DNA of 7,260 bases from assembly GCA_003552485.1 (NCBI GenBank), contig PUMX01000249.1, positions 1 to 7,260 on the forward strand, given 5' to 3'. How positions within the stretch are numbered: the stretch's first letter is position 1; every line of letters starts with the position of its first letter. This DNA comes from Candidatus Hydrogenedentota bacterium (GTDB taxonomy: Bacteria > Hydrogenedentota > Hydrogenedentia > Hydrogenedentales > SLHB01). Below, piece after piece: positions 5,246 to 7,260 of the stretch. Below the pieces are notes generated by a model. It worked only from the letters and a program-made list of their open reading frames with translations. It was not told the origin of the DNA and made no database searches. The position numbers and the translations under genes are program-made.

Positions 5246-6289
5246 ATGAAACCGATCCGAATCGGTATCGTCGGGCTTGGCGGCATTTGCCGGCAGCGCC
5301 ATGTTCCAGGCCTGCGGGCCATAGAAGGCGTCGAGATTGTGGCCGTCGCCAATCGTGACCGGGCTTCCGGTGAGAAAGCGGCGCGCGAACTGCATATTCC
5401 CGATGTTCACGATCACTGGCGAGAGCTCATAACCCGGGAGGATATCGACGCCATTGTCGTGGGGACTTGGCCTTATCTGCATTGTCCCGTTACGCTGGCT
5501 GCGCTCGACGCGGGAAAACATGTCTTCTGCCAGGCGCGCATGGCCATGAACCTTGCCGAGGCCAAGACGATGCGCGCCAAGGCTCGTCAAGCCGGCCGGG
5601 TGGCCATGCTGTGTCCCGTACCGATTGGCATGGACGTGGATCGCACCATCGCCCGGCTATTGCGCGAGAACACGCTTGGCGGGCTCCGGCTGGTGCGTGT
5701 CGAGAGCTTGTCCAATGCCTTTGCTGACCCGCGGACGCCCATGCATTGGCGCAAGGATCGGCGGCTTTCCGGACTCAATGTCCACACGCTGGGTATGTAT
5801 GTGGAAGTGATGCATCGCTGGTTTGGCGCCACGCAATCCCTCATGGCCGACACCGACCTGGTTATACCCGAACGGCCGGGACCGGATGGCGACCTCTGGT
5901 CTGTCGAGATTCCGGATCAGGCGCTCGTCAACGCGCGGATGCAGGCGGGGTTTCCCATCCAATACGCGTTCAGCACGGTAGCGCACCATGGTAAAGACAG
6001 TGTGGAGATGTATGCCGAAAACATGACCGTTCACTATGAGCCGATCTCCGCCGCATTATACGCGGGCAAGCCCGGTGAAGCGATGCAGCCAATGGACATC
6101 CGCCCGGAGGATGTTTACGACCTCAAACACTGGGATGTCGAGAAGGTGTTCATCGACGCAATCCGCGAGGGCGCGGCGTATCGCCCGAACTTCGACGATG
6201 GGCTGCTATACATGGCGGTTACCCAAGCCGTGCATGACTCCGCCCGCGAGGGCCGCCGCATCGATATTCCAACGCTGCTGGAGGAATAG
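5246..6289 (+). CDS. Gfo/Idh/MocA-family oxidoreductase with non-standard active-site motifs
   Basis: A 347-residue NAD(P)-dependent oxidoreductase-type protein. Residues 5-15 (RIGIVGLGGIC) form the Rossmann GxGxxG nucleotide loop, followed by the second strand IVAVANRDR (31-39) and the TWPYLHCPVTLAALDAGKHVFC run (74-95) typical of the family. The C-terminal half (about 125-340) is the alpha/beta substrate and oligomer domain. Where most members have E-K-P, this one reads Q96-A97-R98 before MAMNLAEA. The usual GGxxxDxGxHxxD segment reads SGLNVHTLGMYVEVMHRWFG (175-194), with Thr181 and Tyr185 at the Asp and His positions by my alignment. The substrate is therefore not predictable; family members act on sugars, inositols and related polyols. 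The start ATG follows a weak GGGGGGT site. It stands alone on this strand and converges with queA after 55 bases, where no clear terminator hairpin is visible. Confidence 0.9.
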   Translation: MKPIRIGIVGLGGICRQRHVPGLRAIEGVEIVAVANRDRASGEKAARELHIPDVHDHWRELITREDIDAIVVGTWPYLHCPVTLAALDAGKHVFCQARMAMNLAEAKTMRAKARQAGRVAMLCPVPIGMDVDRTIARLLRENTLGGLRLVRVESLSNAFADPRTPMHWRKDRRLSGLNVHTLGMYVEVMHRWFGATQSLMADTDLVIPERPGPDGDLWSVEIPDQALVNARMQAGFPIQYAFSTVAHHGKDSVEMYAENMTVHYEPISAALYAGKPGEAMQPMDIRPEDVYDLKHWDVEKVFIDAIREGAAYRPNFDDGLLYMAVTQAVHDSAREGRRIDIPTLLEE

Positions 6290-6344
6290 GACGGGAGGAA
6301 TTGCGGCGGGGAAGCAGCGGTCTCATCGTGTTGATTCGCGCCTC

Positions 6345-7260
6345 TCATAGGATCAGCATCGCGTCACCGTAGGAATAGAACCGAAACTGTTCAGCTACAG
6401 CGTAACGATAGGCATCGAGGATGCGTTGGGTTCCTCCGAACGCGCACACCAGCGCCAACAGGCTCGAACGAGGCAAGTGGAAGTTTGTCAGAAGCGCATC
6501 CACGCCAGTGAACTCGTAAGGGGGGTAGATGTAATGGCTGGTTCGTCCCGTCTGGGGAACGAAGCGGCCATCGCGCACGCAGGTTTCGAGAACGCGGGTT
6601 GACGTGGTGCCGACGGCGACGATGCGTCCGCCCGCGTCACGCACGGCGTTGAGCGTCTCAGCCGTGTCCTCGGTTAATACGAAATCCTCGGCTTCAACGC
6701 TGTGTTCCTCTACTTTTTCGCTGCGTATAGGCTGGAAGGTGCCGTAACCCACGTGCAAAGTCAGTGTGGTGCGCCGCACCCCCGCTTGTTCGAGGCGATC
6801 CAGCAGTTCGGGCGTGAAGTGCAATCCGGCCGTGGGCGCCGCCACCGCGCCTGGCTTCCGCGCGTACACGGTTTGATACCGGCGCAAGTCCGTGGCGTCC
6901 GGCTTGTCCCGCCGAATATAGGGGGGGAGCGGAATCTCGCCGGCCGCCTCGAGCGCAGGAAGAACGTCGGGCCTATCGAATACCACGCGCCGCCGTCCGT
7001 TCGCCGTCTGTTCTTCGACCCGCGCCGTGAAGTCGCCGGGCAGCGTCACGGTGGTCCCCGTTTTCACCCGACCGCTTGGCCTTACAAGCGCCTCCCACAC
7101 ACCCGGCTCTTCTTCGCGCAAAAGGAAGATCTCGACTGCGCCGCCTGTAGGCTTACGCCCGTGCAGGCGGGCGCGAATGACTTGGGTGTCGTTAAGCACA
7201 AGGCAGTCGCCCGCGCGCAGATACTGCGGGATATTTCGGAAGACGTCGGCCTTCTTCGTG
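6345..7260 (-). CDS. queA: S-adenosylmethionine:tRNA ribosyltransferase-isomerase, N-terminus outside window
   Basis: QueA moves and rearranges the ribosyl group of S-adenosylmethionine onto 7-aminomethyl-7-deazaguanine in tRNA, making epoxyqueuosine in the queuosine pathway, in the cytoplasm. About 304 residues are visible. The frame stays open past the GTG at 7199 up to the right edge (…YLRAGDCLVLNDTQVIRARL), so that GTG is internal and roughly 40 N-terminal residues are missing compared with the family's usual 340-350. Signatures seen: LNDTQVIRARLHGRK, PPYIRR, YQTVYARKPGAVAAPTAGLHFT (GAVAAPTAGLHFT at 6813-6851), LHVGYGTFQPI, VGTTSTRVLE, TNFHLPRSSLL and the C-terminal FGGTQRILDAYRYAV…FYSYGDAMLI. 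The segment often written HxMHxE reads EEHSVEAEDF here, keeping the first His and last Glu. No frameshift is visible. The downstream neighbour is convergent, so no operon partner can be seen on this side. Confidence 0.96.
   Translation of the reverse strand, partial: TKKADVFRNIPQYLRAGDCLVLNDTQVIRARLHGRKPTGGAVEIFLLREEEPGVWEALVRPSGRVKTGTTVTLPGDFTARVEEQTANGRRRVVFDRPDVLPALEAAGEIPLPPYIRRDKPDATDLRRYQTVYARKPGAVAAPTAGLHFTPELLDRLEQAGVRRTTLTLHVGYGTFQPIRSEKVEEHSVEAEDFVLTEDTAETLNAVRDAGGRIVAVGTTSTRVLETCVRDGRFVPQTGRTSHYIYPPYEFTGVDALLTNFHLPRSSLLALVCAFGGTQRILDAYRYAVAEQFRFYSYGDAMLIL

Noticed and set aside
6290..6344. Search for a bidirectional terminator between the convergent oxidoreductase and queA genes
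   Set aside because: No stem of useful length or T-run was found in the 55-base gap.

Overview
The window looks like a stretch of chromosome from a GC-rich, probably Gram-negative environmental bacterium. The mix of a secreted PL14-type polysaccharide lyase, a Gfo/Idh/MocA oxidoreductase with a non-standard active-site motif, and a large acidic/proline-rich surface-type protein would fit Planctomycetota or Hydrogenedentota-like lineages. That placement is inference only; no rRNA or other marker gene is present. I see no mobile element, CRISPR array, tRNA or rRNA.

Layout, left to right. (1) 2-3132, plus strand, is a closely spaced three-gene run: the 3' part of a protein with an acidic, Pro-rich linker and a beta-rich C-terminal domain; an M20-family metallo-dipeptidase with a full set of metal and catalytic residues; and an exported protein matching the PL14 (alginate/glucuronan lyase-like) fold with the expected Lys, Ser-x-Arg and Tyr-x-Tyr residues. 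The gaps are 33 and 41 bases, so co-transcription is plausible. (2) 3133-3578 is a 446-base non-coding region with a nested dyad after the lyase gene, a promoter-like pair and a long leader with a 10-bp hairpin just before the next ribosome binding site. (3) 3579-5050 is a three-gene small heat shock protein (Hsp20) operon, each gene with a strong Shine-Dalgarno, closed by a perfect 11-bp hairpin at 5077-5110. (4) 5051-5245 is intergenic and contains that hairpin plus a 6+4+6 inverted repeat overlapping a weak promoter. (5) 5246-6289 is a Gfo/Idh/MocA oxidoreductase. (6) 6345-7260, minus strand, is most of queA (tRNA queuosine pathway), converging on the oxidoreductase and running off the right edge.

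The genes fall into separate jobs: peptide hydrolysis and extracellular polyuronate breakdown on the left, protein-folding stress protection in the middle, sugar-type redox chemistry and tRNA modification on the right. A link between the lyase and the oxidoreductase through uronate metabolism is possible but unproven. I do not see a clearly new multi-gene system. The most informative oddities are the three unlike Hsp20 paralogues in one operon (one with an 8-residue repeat arm instead of a normal N-terminus), the oxidoreductase lacking the EKP lysine and the usual Asp/His pair, and the structured Hsp20 leader.
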